Of a DNA stretch of 12,946 nucleotides, positions 1-6,327 are shown in pieces. The DNA comes from Promethearchaeia archaeon. Its GTDB lineage: Archaea > Asgardarchaeota > Lokiarchaeia > Sigyniarchaeales > SOKP01. The stretch's first letter is position 1, and each line of letters begins with the position of its first letter. The translations under genes and the position numbers were made by a program. The notes beneath the pieces are model-generated. The model saw only the letters and a program-made list of their open reading frames with translations. It was not told where the DNA came from and made no database searches. The DNA is taken from the NCBI GenBank assembly GCA_029856375.1, contig JAHQWX010000015.1, positions 1 to 12,946 of the forward strand, read 5' to 3'.

Positions 1-126
1 ATCCATCATTGAAGCGTTAAATTTATCGTAATTACGGTTCCAGAGCCATCCTGGTCTCGCCTCGATTTGGTACATCACTCCAAGACCTGGTTTTTGCCAC
101 CATTCTTTAATCGTCATTTTTTTCAT
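1..126 (-). CDS. N-terminal fragment of a possible GH29 (alpha-L-fucosidase-like) glycoside hydrolase
   Basis: An open frame of 42 codons runs leftward from an ATG at 126 and leaves the window, so only the N-terminus is visible. It begins MKKMTIKEWWQKPGLGVMYQ and continues with an R-P-G-W-L-W-N-R-N-Y-D-K-F pattern. A W-W-x-x-x-x-x-G opening followed by a Trp/Asn-rich stretch and Y-x-x-F resembles the start of GH29 alpha-L-fucosidases (W-x-x-x-x-F-G-x-F-x-H-W-G), but the canonical HWG is not present here. The family call is therefore tentative. A second in-frame ATG at 117 is an alternative start. The gene lies 15 bases behind the cupin gene in the same direction, so the two are probably cotranscribed. 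A glycosidase followed by sugar-phosphate metabolism would make sense, but this is inference. Confidence 0.5.
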   Translation of the reverse strand, partial: MKKMTIKEWWQKPGLGVMYQIEARPGWLWNRNYDKFNASMMD

Positions 127-141
127 CTTTCAATTTAGATT

Positions 142-1344
142 TTATAATTTAGGACCAATATGTTTAAGCATTACGAGGTTATCACGATTACTTTCGTTTT
201 TAATAATTACTCCTTCTTGAGCAGCTTCGGCCGTGATGAAAAGCTCGTCGTTAGTCATTGCTCCGAATTTAATCATAGCGGGTGATTCAATATCAAGTGG
301 TCCAAATTTTCCATACCCTTGAATCACGATTATTCCATAAGCACTGCTCTCTTTAATCTCAATAGACTTATTTGGAAATATTGTTAATTCCTTTGCGGAA
401 TATGCATCAGAATTATAAATAATTTGATATTCTTCGTAGCCCATTTCCCTCATATCTTCTAAAGGTTTAACAGGTTTTGGTGCTAAGAATCTATTCTTAT
501 AAAAATTTGGATCTAAATTCAAATCCCAATTGATCATATCTACAATATAATCAAGATCATTTTTCTTTGCTTCGGGCACATCTTTTACGAGTAAATCCCT
601 TGGGATATATTTGTTCCACGCGAAATTTTGGAACATTGAAAACACATCCGAAGCAAATTGAGGTTCGTATGTTAGGAGCGATCCAGGAGCATGTAAAACT
701 CCAGGAGGTACATCCCATCCCGTTCCAAGCGTGAGAATATAAGCTCTCGAAAGTGATGTAATTCCATTATCTTTCACATCCCATAAATCTAAACATTTTT
801 TGACATCTTCCTTAGAAGTGCCCGGATTCAGTCCAAAATACGTATGCGGGAAATATCCAGGATGATTATTTAGTTGCTTAGGGAAATAATATCCTTCTGG
901 TTTGCCTTTTCTTCCGACTTTTGCAGCCTTCTCGTTGTCTTGATGCAAATGGAAAGGCAATGGTTCTAGGTTATCAAAGAATTTTGAATACATAGGCCAA
1001 CTACCAAACTTATCCATTGTTTTTTTACCAATAATTTCACCACCCATCACATCAACTGCGTCTTTCAATAAGACTTTTTCTTTTTTAGCGTCTATTTCTA
1101 CATAAATATAACTTAAACCTTCGTCTTCAAGCGTTTCAGGTCCATTGTCTGCTTTTGTGGTCGAGCAAAACCACCGCTCATCTATTCCTCCTCGATGCGT
1201 TCCAAACGAATAATAATCGTCTGGATGTAGTTTTAACCGCCTACCAGGGATACAAAATGCACGTGGTACCCAATTGGGAAACAAACGGAGAACGCCCTCA
1301 CCTTTTTCCAATGCGATTTTTACCTTACTCTCTAAATCACTCAT
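142..1344 (-). CDS. Class I phosphomannose-isomerase-like cupin protein
   Basis: This protein of about 400 residues carries the metal-site pattern of type I mannose-6-phosphate isomerases. Counting from the ATG at 1344, HLHQDN is at about residues 132-137, the KPE motif (glutamate ligand) at about 148-150, and VPPGVLHAPG, carrying the last histidine ligand, at about 212-221. In the classical enzymes the first ligand is Gln in Q-x-H-P. Here it is His, giving H-x-H. The C-terminal third looks like a second beta-rich cupin half. Family members interconvert aldose and ketose phosphates at a zinc site, but the exact substrate cannot be read here. No Shine-Dalgarno sequence precedes either candidate start; the ATG at 1344 was preferred over the GTG at 1353. 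It heads a likely two-gene unit with the glycosidase fragment. Confidence 0.75.
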   Translation of the reverse strand: MSDLESKVKIALEKGEGVLRLFPNWVPRAFCIPGRRLKLHPDDYYSFGTHRGGIDERWFCSTTKADNGPETLEDEGLSYIYVEIDAKKEKVLLKDAVDVMGGEIIGKKTMDKFGSWPMYSKFFDNLEPLPFHLHQDNEKAAKVGRKGKPEGYYFPKQLNNHPGYFPHTYFGLNPGTSKEDVKKCLDLWDVKDNGITSLSRAYILTLGTGWDVPPGVLHAPGSLLTYEPQFASDVFSMFQNFAWNKYIPRDLLVKDVPEAKKNDLDYIVDMINWDLNLDPNFYKNRFLAPKPVKPLEDMREMGYEEYQIIYNSDAYSAKELTIFPNKSIEIKESSAYGIIVIQGYGKFGPLDIESPAMIKFGAMTNDELFITAEAAQEGVIIKNESNRDNLVMLKHIGPKL

Positions 1345-1408
1345 TTTTGACACATTTGGGTAGAAATTAATTTTTTCATCAAAAATTTTCTCTCAAGCAG
1401 TATAATAT

Positions 1409-1426
1409 TCTATATTATATTTTAAA
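1409..1426. promoter_or_regulatory. AT-rich shared promoter region between divergent genes
   Basis: The roughly 120 bases between the divergent cupin and hydrolase genes contain a near-symmetrical AT block, tatattatattttaaa. It is about 40-50 bases ahead of the rightward ATG at 1465 and about 65-80 ahead of the leftward start. It can be read as a TATA box on either strand. The spacing suits the rightward gene better, leaving a short leader. No clear operator repeats were seen. Confidence 0.4.
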
Positions 1427-1464
1427 AAAATAACTTTCTTAATCGAAGAATTCATCATCTAATT

Positions 1465-2478
1465 ATGTTTCAGAAAGAGGATATCGTCATCGGATCCGGG
1501 AAAGTACGGGAATACTTATATCACATTGACACTCGTCAATTTGGCGGTAGAAGGTTAAATAGTGCATTTTGTTTCAATTTAAACAATGTTAGCGCTCTTA
1601 TGGATCTCGGAACAAGCGAGGATGTGAAGAAAGTAATGAGATATTTGAACAAACATAATATTCCTCTTTCAAGTTTCAAGTATTTAGTTCCAAGCCAGTA
1701 TCATTTCGATCACGCGGGTGGATTTTGGAAGTTTTTCGATATCGTTTTAAAAGAAAACTCCGAATTAAAAATTCTAACTAATGAGAAAAATAAGGGATAT
1801 TTGAACGATTACGAATGGCACATGGAACGCGGTAGGAGCACTTACGGCGAATTTGTTGGAGAAATGAAAACTATCCCAGATGAGGCTTTTAATATTATTG
1901 CTCCAATAACCGATTTTGACAATTATTTAGACGAGAAGAATCTACATCACCTTACAAATTACAAAGGGGATAAATATTATCTTCTTGTTTTCGACACGCC
2001 AGGTCACACACCTGACCATCAATGCCCCGCTATTCTTAAAAACGATGAGATCGATTTCATTTATTTTGGCGAAGCTTGTGGGACAATGTATCATTCAAGT
2101 AAATTAGTAACTTTACCAACTTCTATGCCTCCTGTTTTTAATTACAAACAATATATGGCCTCTCTCGAGAATTTATTAAAGCTAGAGGTAAATTCTTGCG
2201 GATTTGGTCATTTTGGTTTCATTAACAAGAAGGAAAATGTTAAAACTCTCTTATTAGATCAAAAATCTTTGATGAAAGAGTATAGATCTAAAATAATTGA
2301 ACTCTACAATCAGAAACCTGAAACACGTTACATCGTTGAGCACATGAAAGATTATTTTGCGAAAAGATCCGATATGTTAGAAACTGATCACCCAACTCTA
2401 ACAAATTTATTTGTAGCTTTAATTTTTGGGATGCTGATGGATCTTGGATATAGAGAAGATGGATCTAGTTTTAAATAA
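1465..2478 (+). CDS. Metallo-beta-lactamase-fold hydrolase with an altered first metal ligand
   Basis: This 337-residue protein has the ordered landmarks of the MBL fold. The first is the HxHxDH-type motif, here S-Q-Y-H-F-D-H-A-G-G at residues 77-86. The second is TPGHTPDH at about 178-185. The third is a bridging-acid position in F-G-E-A-C-G at about 201-206, where Glu replaces the usual Asp. The last is a C-terminal histidine in GFGHF at about 246-250. The first histidine of HxHxDH is Gln78, so one zinc position may be weakened or the protein may work with one metal. Members hydrolyse esters, lactones, thioesters or phosphoesters, and the substrate is not predictable here. Residues after about 255 are helical and may form a substrate cap. 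It is transcribed alone, with no Shine-Dalgarno sequence and probably a short leader. Confidence 0.8.
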   Translation: MFQKEDIVIGSGKVREYLYHIDTRQFGGRRLNSAFCFNLNNVSALMDLGTSEDVKKVMRYLNKHNIPLSSFKYLVPSQYHFDHAGGFWKFFDIVLKENSELKILTNEKNKGYLNDYEWHMERGRSTYGEFVGEMKTIPDEAFNIIAPITDFDNYLDEKNLHHLTNYKGDKYYLLVFDTPGHTPDHQCPAILKNDEIDFIYFGEACGTMYHSSKLVTLPTSMPPVFNYKQYMASLENLLKLEVNSCGFGHFGFINKKENVKTLLLDQKSLMKEYRSKIIELYNQKPETRYIVEHMKDYFAKRSDMLETDHPTLTNLFVALIFGMLMDLGYREDGSSFK

Positions 2479-2480
2479 TT

Positions 2481-2521
2481 GTATTAATCAACGCAAATTT
2501 TAGCGTATTCAGCCTTAATAC
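2481..2521. repeat. Nested inverted repeat just after the MBL-fold gene
   Basis: GTATTAA at 2481-2487 pairs with TTAATAC at 2515-2521. Inside this pair, ACGC at 2491-2494 pairs with GCGT at 2503-2506. The structure begins 2 bases after the stop codon, so a 3' transcript-end hairpin is the simplest reading. There is no T run behind it, so it does not look like a classic intrinsic terminator. Confidence 0.35.
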
Positions 2522-2543
2522 GAAGGAAACCATTTTGTATAAA

Positions 2544-2574
2544 TATTGGTCTAGATAAATAAATAGTACCAATA
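2544..2574. promoter_or_regulatory. Operator-like inverted repeat among TATA-like boxes upstream of the TPR gene
   Basis: TATTGGT at 2544-2550 and ACCAATA at 2568-2574 form a perfect 7-bp inverted repeat around a 17-base AT-rich spacer. TATA-like strings overlap both arms (gtataaata at about 2538-2546 and aataaatttaaata at about 2571-2584). That arrangement would let a dimeric regulator block transcription-factor binding. The arms are 24 bases apart, near two helical turns. The downstream ATG at 2691 is over 100 bases away, so a long leader would be needed. No regulator can be named. Confidence 0.35.
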
Positions 2575-2690
2575 AATTTAAATATGGATTACACCGTAAT
2601 TTGTATGGAATACTTATTCTGTCTAAAAAAATGATCCAAAAAATCGATTTTAAGCTCAACTAAGCGCGAAATTAACGGTTGAAATTTAAA

Positions 2691-3224
2691 ATGACAACCT
2701 CGAACATGTCAAATCTATATCAGCAGACGTTGGAATACTTCCGGAAAGAGGAAATCGATAAGTGTCTTGAGAGTTTTGAAAAGGCAATAAATCGCATCCA
2801 AGATAAAAAGGATAGTATTAAGTTATTGAACTTATTAACGGACTTACTGAACTACTCGCAAAAAAAAGGAGATAAAACACTAGAAGCTGAAGTTTTAAAA
2901 AATTTAGGGAGACTTCACGCAGTTAGGAAAGATTTTACTCAAGGTTTGCAATCCTATCAAAAAGCACGAATTATTAGTAAAGAACTTGGAGATAAAAAAG
3001 GTGAAGCGGAAGCTCTTGAGTATATGGCTGCAGATTACGCTATTTGTGGAAAATTAAACTTTGCGGTCAATTTCTACCGCCAAGCATTAAATCTTTATAA
3101 AGAACTGGACCATCGCGATAAAATTGATCGAATTGCTTGGGAGATTCAAAAGATCGAAGAAGTAGGAGACGAGTTAGATCGCAACGAGTATTTGATGAAG
3201 AAATTTCATTTAGAACGGAAATGA
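2691..3224 (+). CDS. Small tetratricopeptide-repeat (TPR) protein
   Basis: This soluble helical protein of 177 residues has TPR helix-turn-helix units. The clearest are around L-x-N-L-G-R-L-H-A-V-R-K-D-F-x-x-G-L-x-x-Y-x-K-A in the middle and A-L-E-Y-M-A-A-D-Y-A-I-C-G-K-L-N-F-A-V-x-F-Y-R-x-A-L just after it. A degenerate unit sits at the N-terminus (Y-F-R-K-E-E-I-D-K-C-L-E-S-F-E-K-A). TPRs bind partner proteins, and no catalytic domain is present, so it is probably a scaffold or adaptor. The frame is open from a TTG at 2679, but the ATG at 2691 is more likely; another ATG at 2706 is possible. No good Shine-Dalgarno sequence is visible. It stands alone between two intergenic gaps of about 200 bases, so neighbours say little about its partner. 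Confidence 0.75.
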   Translation: MTTSNMSNLYQQTLEYFRKEEIDKCLESFEKAINRIQDKKDSIKLLNLLTDLLNYSQKKGDKTLEAEVLKNLGRLHAVRKDFTQGLQSYQKARIISKELGDKKGEAEALEYMAADYAICGKLNFAVNFYRQALNLYKELDHRDKIDRIAWEIQKIEEVGDELDRNEYLMKKFHLERK

Positions 3225-3245
3225 CACTGATTTGAACCTATAATA

Positions 3246-3276
3246 TTTTTTCTTCTTTTCTTTTTTAGTTTTCTCT
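3246..3276 (+). terminator. T-rich tract after the TPR gene, probable archaeal terminator
   Basis: About 20 bases after the TPR stop codon the + strand has several T runs (ttttttcttcttttctttttt). Archaeal RNA polymerase can terminate at oligo-U without a strong hairpin, and no stem is seen. The next gene has its own promoter-like sequence, which supports an end here. Confidence 0.45.
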
Positions 3277-3362
3277 TCTCAAAAATAGTCATTCTTCGGG
3301 ATTTTTGTGATTATTGGCGAATTTTTATTCTAATTTATTTTATTTATTCATCGTAGGGCAAA

Positions 3363-3377
3363 AATAAATTTATAAAA
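3363..3377 (+). promoter_or_regulatory. TATA-box promoter of the phosphatase-like gene
   Basis: The string aataaatttataaaa lies about 45-55 bases ahead of the ATG at 3422. With the usual archaeal TATA-to-start spacing this would put transcription initiation about 20 bases before the start codon. There is no Shine-Dalgarno motif in the leader. Confidence 0.5.
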
Positions 3378-3421
3378 GTAATAATTAGTATTATTAAATT
3401 AAAAAAATCATTATATCGAAA

Positions 3422-4153
3422 ATGAGCGAATTACCAAATTATAAGTGTTATCTCTCGCAATTACCAGCGACTTTTATGACTATTCTTGGGATTCAACCAT
3501 CAGGACAGATTCCAGAAGCAGTTCCTGAGTTGATAGAGCGCTATAGTGGGATAGAAAGGATAATTATAAATTTAATCGATAATTTTGGGCTTTTTGAAAT
3601 CACTTACTATAAGCCTGAGTTTATAATTTCGAATTCTGACGCTTTAGTACTTTTATCAACCAAGAATCCTTACACTTTAGGTGTCTTACACCAGATTATG
3701 TATGGGGGTTTTGAGAAGGAACCAAATGGTTTTCATTTGTTAAAAGAACTAAATAAACAGGGAAAACAAACAATTTGGGTGGGTCGAAAGAAAGACCTCG
3801 ATCGATACGATGGCGGTACGAATTCGATAGCAAAGGATACGGATATGAGTTCTTGGATTGAAGCTGCGAAAGTTGTGAATCGCCACGACTTGAGTTGGAT
3901 TCATTATTTAGATTTTGAATCATTGCATAGGCAACATTCCCAATTGAGACAGCAAACTCCAGAAACTCTGTTAGAGCGACTGATTAATCGAACAGATAAA
4001 TGGATATTAAGCACTTATAAGCAACTGAGAGAAAATTCGTTGTTAATTATTTTAGGGGATCATGGTAGATTCAAAATGGATTTGGAATATTCCGGTAAAA
4101 TCGCTCAATGGCGTCAGGCTTCGGTTCCAGTCGCTATTTTGATTAGAAAGTGA
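3422..4153 (+). CDS. Alkaline-phosphatase-superfamily-like protein, possibly degenerate
   Basis: This 243-residue protein shows the skeleton of the alkaline phosphatase/phosphodiesterase/iPGM superfamily. An early strand ends in an acidic metal position (I-I-I-N-L-I-D-N-F-G, Asp53). H-Y-L-D-F-E-S-L-H-R-Q-H at about 161-172 resembles the D-x-x-x-H ligand segment. L-L-I-I-L-G-D-H-G-R at about 207-216 is the classic strand-D-H-G motif. The final segment W-R-Q-A-S-V-P-V-A-I-L-I matches the usual H-x-x-x-V-P end of the fold, but Gln replaces the expected His, and no clear Ser/Thr nucleophile follows Asp53. The protein is also short for the family. It may be a phosphoesterase with a modified site or an inactive relative. 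The NikR gene starts 43 bases downstream on the same strand, so cotranscription is possible. Confidence 0.6.
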   Translation: MSELPNYKCYLSQLPATFMTILGIQPSGQIPEAVPELIERYSGIERIIINLIDNFGLFEITYYKPEFIISNSDALVLLSTKNPYTLGVLHQIMYGGFEKEPNGFHLLKELNKQGKQTIWVGRKKDLDRYDGGTNSIAKDTDMSSWIEAAKVVNRHDLSWIHYLDFESLHRQHSQLRQQTPETLLERLINRTDKWILSTYKQLRENSLLIILGDHGRFKMDLEYSGKIAQWRQASVPVAILIRK

Positions 4154-4181
4154 TTTTCTTTTTTTGTTACATAATAATTAC

Positions 4182-4199
4182 GAGGGTGAAATCAGCTTG
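4182..4199 (+). promoter_or_regulatory. Strong Shine-Dalgarno sequence that sets a TTG start for nikR
   Basis: GAGGGTGA at 4182-4189 is the best Shine-Dalgarno match in the window and sits 7 bases before a TTG at 4197. No ATG precedes the conserved ribbon-helix-helix start in this frame. An upstream TTG at 4164 would add an unlikely, non-family N-terminus, so initiation at 4197 is favoured. Confidence 0.6.
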
Positions 4200-4697
4200 A
4201 AAAAAGCGTATGAAAGATTTACAATTTCTTTACCTAAAGACTTATACGACGATTTTGAACATTTTAGAGAGTCCTTAGGAATGAGTCGCTCTGATGCGAT
4301 TAGAAAAGCTATGCATTCTTATATGGTACGAGAAACAACTTCTGACGAAAAAGTTGGAGATATCGTTGGTTGTATCACATATATTTTAAAACACGAACAC
4401 TTTACTGCACTCAGTGATGATAATTTAGGACCAAAATACGCGTCTATTGTTCAGTCAGATTTCATAAAAAGTAATGACATTCAACACGAATATCAAGATG
4501 TTATATTATCAAGTATGCACATTCATTTGGAAGACGACAATTGCATGCTAATTATTCCAGTGAAGGGGAAAAAAGAGAGAATATTAGAGATGAAAAAGAA
4601 ATTATTTTCTTTGCAAAGCACTGTCAACTGCGATTTTTCAATTATAGGTAAAGAACGTGTTGCGCAGGATCACGACCATGCGCATCCGCTCGATTAA
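4197..4697 (+). CDS. nikR: NikR-family nickel-responsive transcriptional repressor
   Basis: This 166-residue regulator has an N-terminal ribbon-helix-helix DNA-binding domain (R-F-T-I-S-L-P-K-D-L-Y-D-D-F, then the M-S-R-S-D-A-I-R-K-A helix) and a C-terminal ACT-like nickel domain. Counting from the TTG start, the four nickel ligands map to His97, His108, His110 and Cys116. This spacing of 11, 2 and 6 matches E. coli NikR (His76, His87, His89, Cys95), so the high-affinity site looks intact. The linker before the metal domain (about residues 63-95) is longer than in E. coli NikR, and the C-terminus ends in a D-H-D-H-A-H tail that could bind extra metal. NikR normally represses nickel uptake genes when nickel is sufficient; no transporter is in this window. 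An operator-like element lies downstream, ahead of the next gene. Confidence 0.88.
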   Translation: MKKAYERFTISLPKDLYDDFEHFRESLGMSRSDAIRKAMHSYMVRETTSDEKVGDIVGCITYILKHEHFTALSDDNLGPKYASIVQSDFIKSNDIQHEYQDVILSSMHIHLEDDNCMLIIPVKGKKERILEMKKKLFSLQSTVNCDFSIIGKERVAQDHDHAHPLD

Positions 4698-4727
4698 AAT
4701 AAGAAAGAGAAAAAGAGAAAAAAAAGA

Positions 4728-4788
4728 TTTCCCCAAAGTGAGAGGTTAAGGGTTTTTTCAGATAAAAAAAATTGGGGAAACTTTTTTT
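4728..4788 (+). terminator. Inverted repeat plus T run after nikR
   Basis: TTTCCCCAA at 4728-4736 pairs perfectly with TTGGGGAAA at 4772-4780, and TTTTTTT follows at 4782-4788. A 9-bp stem with a 35-base loop and a U tract fits a transcript end for nikR. The loop also holds an oligo-T and an oligo-A stretch that could pair with each other. Confidence 0.6.
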
Positions 4789-4804
4789 ATCGAATAAAGG
4801 TTGT

Positions 4805-4820
4805 GTGTTAAATCTAACAC
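4805..4820. promoter_or_regulatory. GTGTTA-N4-TAACAC palindrome upstream of the first four-cysteine gene
   Basis: GTGTTA at 4805-4810 and TAACAC at 4815-4820 are perfect inverted arms around a 4-base spacer. The half-site words recall GTGTTAC/GTAACAC sites reported for some delta-proteobacterial NikR proteins, but those are separated by 13-14 bases. The match is suggestive only. Confidence 0.4.
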
Positions 4821-4851
4821 TCGTTGTGATGAAATATATTTAATGCGAGTG
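4818..4851 (+). promoter_or_regulatory. TATA box enclosed by a CACTCG/CGAGTG inverted repeat
   Basis: CACTCG at 4818-4823 and CGAGTG at 4846-4851 are perfect inverted arms around a 22-base spacer that contains the TATA-like string aaatatatttaa (4832-4843). A dimeric repressor bound to both arms would cover the TATA box. The left arm shares CAC with the neighbouring GTGTTA/TAACAC palindrome. The start codon at 4936 is about 90 bases downstream, so the leader would be about 70 bases. Confidence 0.45.
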
Positions 4852-4935
4852 CTCAAATTTACTAATTTTTTTCAAAAATGTAATTTTAAATGAAATCAAT
4901 GACTAAGATGTTATAAATAACGGAGCGAAATATTT

Positions 4936-5433
4936 ATGAGAGAAGTGAGTAAGGACGATAAATTATTCTTTTTTGAAAGAAGTTTTTTCACTTTAGACGG
5001 GCTTTGGATGATTGAGACGGAAAATTTCACAGATTTCGATACTGCATTAGAAATAGATATAGTTGTATGGCAAAGGTTATATTCGACTATTTTTAGGAGA
5101 GTTAAAAGGTATTTAAAGCTTGAAAATAACGGAATATCCGATTTAGTCGAAATTTTATCGTTTTGTTGGTCTTGCGAGGGATATGAATACGAGATCCTTA
5201 AAAACGAAGAAAAGGAAGCGATAATGCATATAACTAAATGTCCCTATATTGAGATCATGGAGAGGAATCCAGAGCGGTTGGAAAAAATTGGAGCTATTTG
5301 CGAAATAATGTGCATTCCTTTCTTTGAAAAACCAATAAAAGAATTTAATTCAGACATTGAAATTAAAAGAAACGAATTTATGGGGACGGGAGGTAAAGTC
5401 TGCGATTTTCAATTAAAATTATTGGATAAATAA
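4936..5433 (+). CDS. ATC-hydrolase/DUF6125-like four-cysteine protein, paralogue 1
   Basis: This 165-residue protein has an N-terminal helical part beginning with E-R-S-F-F-T-L-D-G-L-W and a Cys-bearing C-terminal half. The landmarks are K-C-P-Y (Cys102), I-C-x-x-x-C-I-P (Cys122, Cys126) and M-G-x-G-x-x-x-C-x-F (Met149-Gly150, Cys156). The pattern resembles the L-2-amino-thiazoline-4-carboxylate hydrolase-like/DUF6125 group of small archaeal and bacterial proteins. That assignment is from memory of the motif order and is moderate at best. The gene at 6940 encodes a paralogue that aligns without gaps at about 50% identity. Paralogue 1 has extra cysteines (Cys77, Cys80) in C-W-S-C where paralogue 2 has R-W-S-V. 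A weak GGAG precedes the ATG, and its stop is 10 bases from the convergent methyltransferase stop. Confidence 0.6.
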   Translation: MREVSKDDKLFFFERSFFTLDGLWMIETENFTDFDTALEIDIVVWQRLYSTIFRRVKRYLKLENNGISDLVEILSFCWSCEGYEYEILKNEEKEAIMHITKCPYIEIMERNPERLEKIGAICEIMCIPFFEKPIKEFNSDIEIKRNEFMGTGGKVCDFQLKLLDK

Positions 5434-5443
5434 ATATTGAATC

Positions 5444-6220
5444 TCAATCTGTTTCTTTACTCTTCTTTGCTTTATCAACCCATTTATCTAAACTCATCTG
5501 GACGCTGGAAATTCGCTCTTTTGCAAATGTGAAGTAATCTTTCACGATTTCGAAACCTAAATAATTTCTACCGAGAGTTTTTGCTGTAGCTGCGACGGTA
5601 CCCGAACCTAAAAAGGGGTCGAAAACTATATCGTCTTTATCACTACTGAAGAGAATAATTTTCTTCACGAGCTCCATCGGAAGTTTTGTTGCAGTTTTCT
5701 TTTTTCCGGTCCAGTACTCCCTTTTTATTACCCATACATCTTCGGGGTAATGCTCGATTTTGTTGAATTTGTACTTTTTCACATGTTTAACGACGAAGAG
5801 TATGTGATAATGGCTTGTAACATATTTTTTTCTTGTAAAAACTCCAAATTGATATTTCCAAATGATATGGTTTACCGTTATGAATCTTGTTTCGTCAAGA
5901 GCGTTTAAAATATCTTTTAGGTTAGTCCACCCAGAAACAACATACATACTTCCAGTTTGCTTTAAAATTCTATAGCTTTGCTTAATCCAATTTAGAGTAA
6001 ATTCGTAGTACTTCTCCTGGGGTATCTCGTTATAGCCTTCAAGTACATTTTCTGGTGTTCGATTGTAATTATTTCTCTTTGCTCTAAAATCAATTGCAAA
6101 TGGTGGATCTGTAACAAGTAAATCGATAGATTCATCGGGAATTTCCTTCATTAATTTCAAAGAATCACCTTGATAAATTTCGTTAACTTTAAATTTCCCG
6201 ATCTTGATTTGATCCATCAT
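5444..6220 (-). CDS. Solitary beta-class DNA amino-methyltransferase (N6-adenine or N4-cytosine)
   Basis: This 258-residue protein has the permuted beta-class order. The catalytic motif IV, L-V-T-D-P-P-F, is at residues 35-41. A variable middle region, likely containing the target recognition part, spans about 45-175. A motif-X-like T-K-L-P-M-E-L lies at 178-184. The S-adenosylmethionine motif I, V-F-D-P-F-L-G-S-G-T, is near the C-terminus at 199-208, followed by R-N-Y-L-G-F-E-I. DPPF/DPPY enzymes usually methylate the exocyclic amino group of adenine, but N4-cytosine cannot be excluded. No restriction endonuclease gene lies beside it, so it is either an orphan epigenetic methylase or a remnant of a restriction-modification system. 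It is leftward, between two rightward paralogues, with its own promoter-like palindrome. Confidence 0.88.
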   Translation of the reverse strand: MMDQIKIGKFKVNEIYQGDSLKLMKEIPDESIDLLVTDPPFAIDFRAKRNNYNRTPENVLEGYNEIPQEKYYEFTLNWIKQSYRILKQTGSMYVVSGWTNLKDILNALDETRFITVNHIIWKYQFGVFTRKKYVTSHYHILFVVKHVKKYKFNKIEHYPEDVWVIKREYWTGKKKTATKLPMELVKKIILFSSDKDDIVFDPFLGSGTVAATAKTLGRNYLGFEIVKDYFTFAKERISSVQMSLDKWVDKAKKSKETD

Positions 6221-6263
6221 TTGAACCTATTCCAGACTAATTATTTAATGTATTTATCTAAGG

Positions 6264-6277
6264 TTTAATATATTAAA
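6264..6277 (-). promoter_or_regulatory. Palindromic TATA box of the methyltransferase gene
   Basis: TTTAATATATTAAA is a perfect 14-base palindrome 44-57 bases ahead of the leftward ATG at 6220. The distance suits a TATA box with a leader of about 20 bases. Its symmetry means it could also act as a protein-binding site. Confidence 0.5.
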
Positions 6278-6327
6278 TTGGATAAGGAAAAAGTATCAGA
6301 ATTACGAGTAAAACGATGACGATTGCT

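Noticed and set aside
1155-1370. Open frame of 71 codons on the plus strand
   Set aside because: It lies wholly opposite the N-terminal part of the cupin gene, which has clear family motifs; no independent support.
2471-2659. Hydrophobic 62-codon open frame on the minus strand
   Set aside because: It overlaps the stop of the MBL gene and AT-rich intergenic DNA. The hydrophobic look comes from A/T-rich codons, and no ribosome site or family pattern was seen.
3696-3923. Minus-strand open frame of 75 codons
   Set aside because: It is antisense to the phosphatase-like gene, with no motif or start signal.
4826-4900. Possible C/D box small RNA (GTGATGA resembles a C box)
   Set aside because: No CTGA D box follows at a suitable distance and no terminal stem is present.
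4698-4935. Possible metal riboswitch between nikR and paralogue 1
   Set aside because: The region resolves into a terminator-like hairpin and DNA operator-like repeats; no conserved riboswitch core was recognised.
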